From positions 2,108,001 to 2,172,000 of the forward strand of contig CAWAGA010000002.1 of assembly GCA_963781665.1 (NCBI GenBank): a DNA stretch of 64,000 nucleotides, read 5' to 3'. Shown here piece after piece: positions 63,802 to 64,000 of this stretch (position 1 is the stretch's first letter; each line of letters starts with the position of its first letter). The position numbers and the translations under genes were made by a program. The stretch comes from JAJYIW01 sp963781665. GTDB taxonomy: Bacteria; Chloroflexota; Anaerolineae; Anaerolineales; Anaerolineaceae. The notes beneath the pieces were generated by a model that saw only the letters and a list, made by a program, of their open reading frames with translations, did no database searches and was not told the DNA's origin.

Positions 63802-64000
63802 TCAGGACGCTTTTCCGGCGGCGATGATGCGGGCGATGAAGCTGCCGGGGGCGCTCGAGGATTTCAGGTTTTCTCCCATGATGGCAGCAGGGAGAGCCCA
63901 GAGCATCGAGTTTTGGTAGTAATCGGTGCCAAAGACGCGTTCGCCAGTGTCGCCGCGCACCATGTTGGGCAGGTCCCAGGCGTGACCCTGCTTGAGGCAG
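63802..64000 (-). CDS. C-terminal end of a GH116/GBA2-like glycosidase (3' partial)
   Basis: Sixty-six residues at the C-terminus are in the window; the rest lies beyond base 64000. The segment GDTGERVFGTDYYQNSMLWALPAAIMGENL, split here only for reading, resembles the end of GH116/non-lysosomal-glucosylceramidase-like or related alpha/alpha-toroid glycosidases. The stop is TGA at plus 63802-63804. Without the catalytic part the family assignment is tentative. Confidence 0.5.
   Translation of the reverse strand, partial: CLKQGHAWDLPNMVRGDTGERVFGTDYYQNSMLWALPAAIMGENLKSSSAPGSFIARIIAAGKAS

Noticed and set aside
1..64000. Search for tRNA, rRNA, CRISPR arrays, transposases and phage genes
   Set aside because: No cloverleaf, repeat-spacer array or recombinase motif was recognised on either strand by eye.

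Overview
The window looks like a chromosomal segment of a Chloroflexota bacterium, most likely of the Anaerolineae type. This rests on gene content and protein style: many UroD-like, PhyH-like, CehA/McbA-like and LLM-type proteins, scattered methyltransferases and GNAT/hydrolase genes, and a complete trp operon under a T-box. No rRNA, tRNA, CRISPR array, transposase or phage module was seen. Base composition is moderate and fairly even. TTG and GTG starts are common, and two genes appear to start at ATT or ATA behind strong Shine-Dalgarno (SD) sequences.

Layout. 1-6.2 kb: the end of a large pore-forming toxin-like gene (cholesterol-dependent cytolysin core plus LamG domain), a YdjC/ChbG deacetylase, an amidase, two DUF1801 paralogues and two decayed genes (a VOC protein, and a CPBP protease without its catalytic core). 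6.3-12.1 kb: the type IIA topoisomerase pair gyrB-gyrA on the minus strand, with a long basic tail on GyrA, divergent from asnB. 12.1-16.6 kb: asnB, a B12-binding mutase-like protein and an opine dehydrogenase in one direction. 16.6-27 kb: accessory enzymes (MsrB, ArsR-SRPBCC fusion, hydrolases, RibD-like reductases, methyltransferases, a pseudokinase). 26.5-36.2 kb: MBL hydrolase, alpha/alpha-toroid protein, UroD-like protein, lipoprotein, a glycosidase, a DprE1-like oxidase, a second toroid protein and a membrane-dipeptidase homologue.

36.2-43.5 kb: promoter, tryptophan T-box and trpEGDCFBA, an intact tryptophan pathway except for one apparent frameshift in trpB. 43.5-52.3 kb: an ABC-2 exporter, CutA, PhzF, a cytosine-deaminase-like amidohydrolase, an HD hydrolase and a serine hydrolase. 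52.4-56.1 kb: a LacI regulator divergent from a UroD-thioredoxin fusion gene and a G3E GTPase, with a perfect 14-bp operator over the -35 box. 56.2-59.7 kb: a minus-strand transporter/PHP-hydrolase/methyltransferase operon. 59.9-64 kb: LLM oxidoreductase, mutM, PhyH-type dioxygenase, a TMEM175-like channel and the 3' end of a GH116-like glycosidase.

Five otherwise good genes are each broken by a single-base indel in a short homopolymer (cytolysin, lipoprotein, trpB, ABC permease, UroD-thioredoxin), and one by an in-frame TAG. This pattern suggests uncorrected sequencing or assembly error as much as true decay, so those genes are annotated across the break. The strongest candidates for something new are the cytolysin-LamG fusion, the asnB/B12-mutase/opine-dehydrogenase cluster, and the LacI-controlled UroD-thioredoxin/G3E pair.
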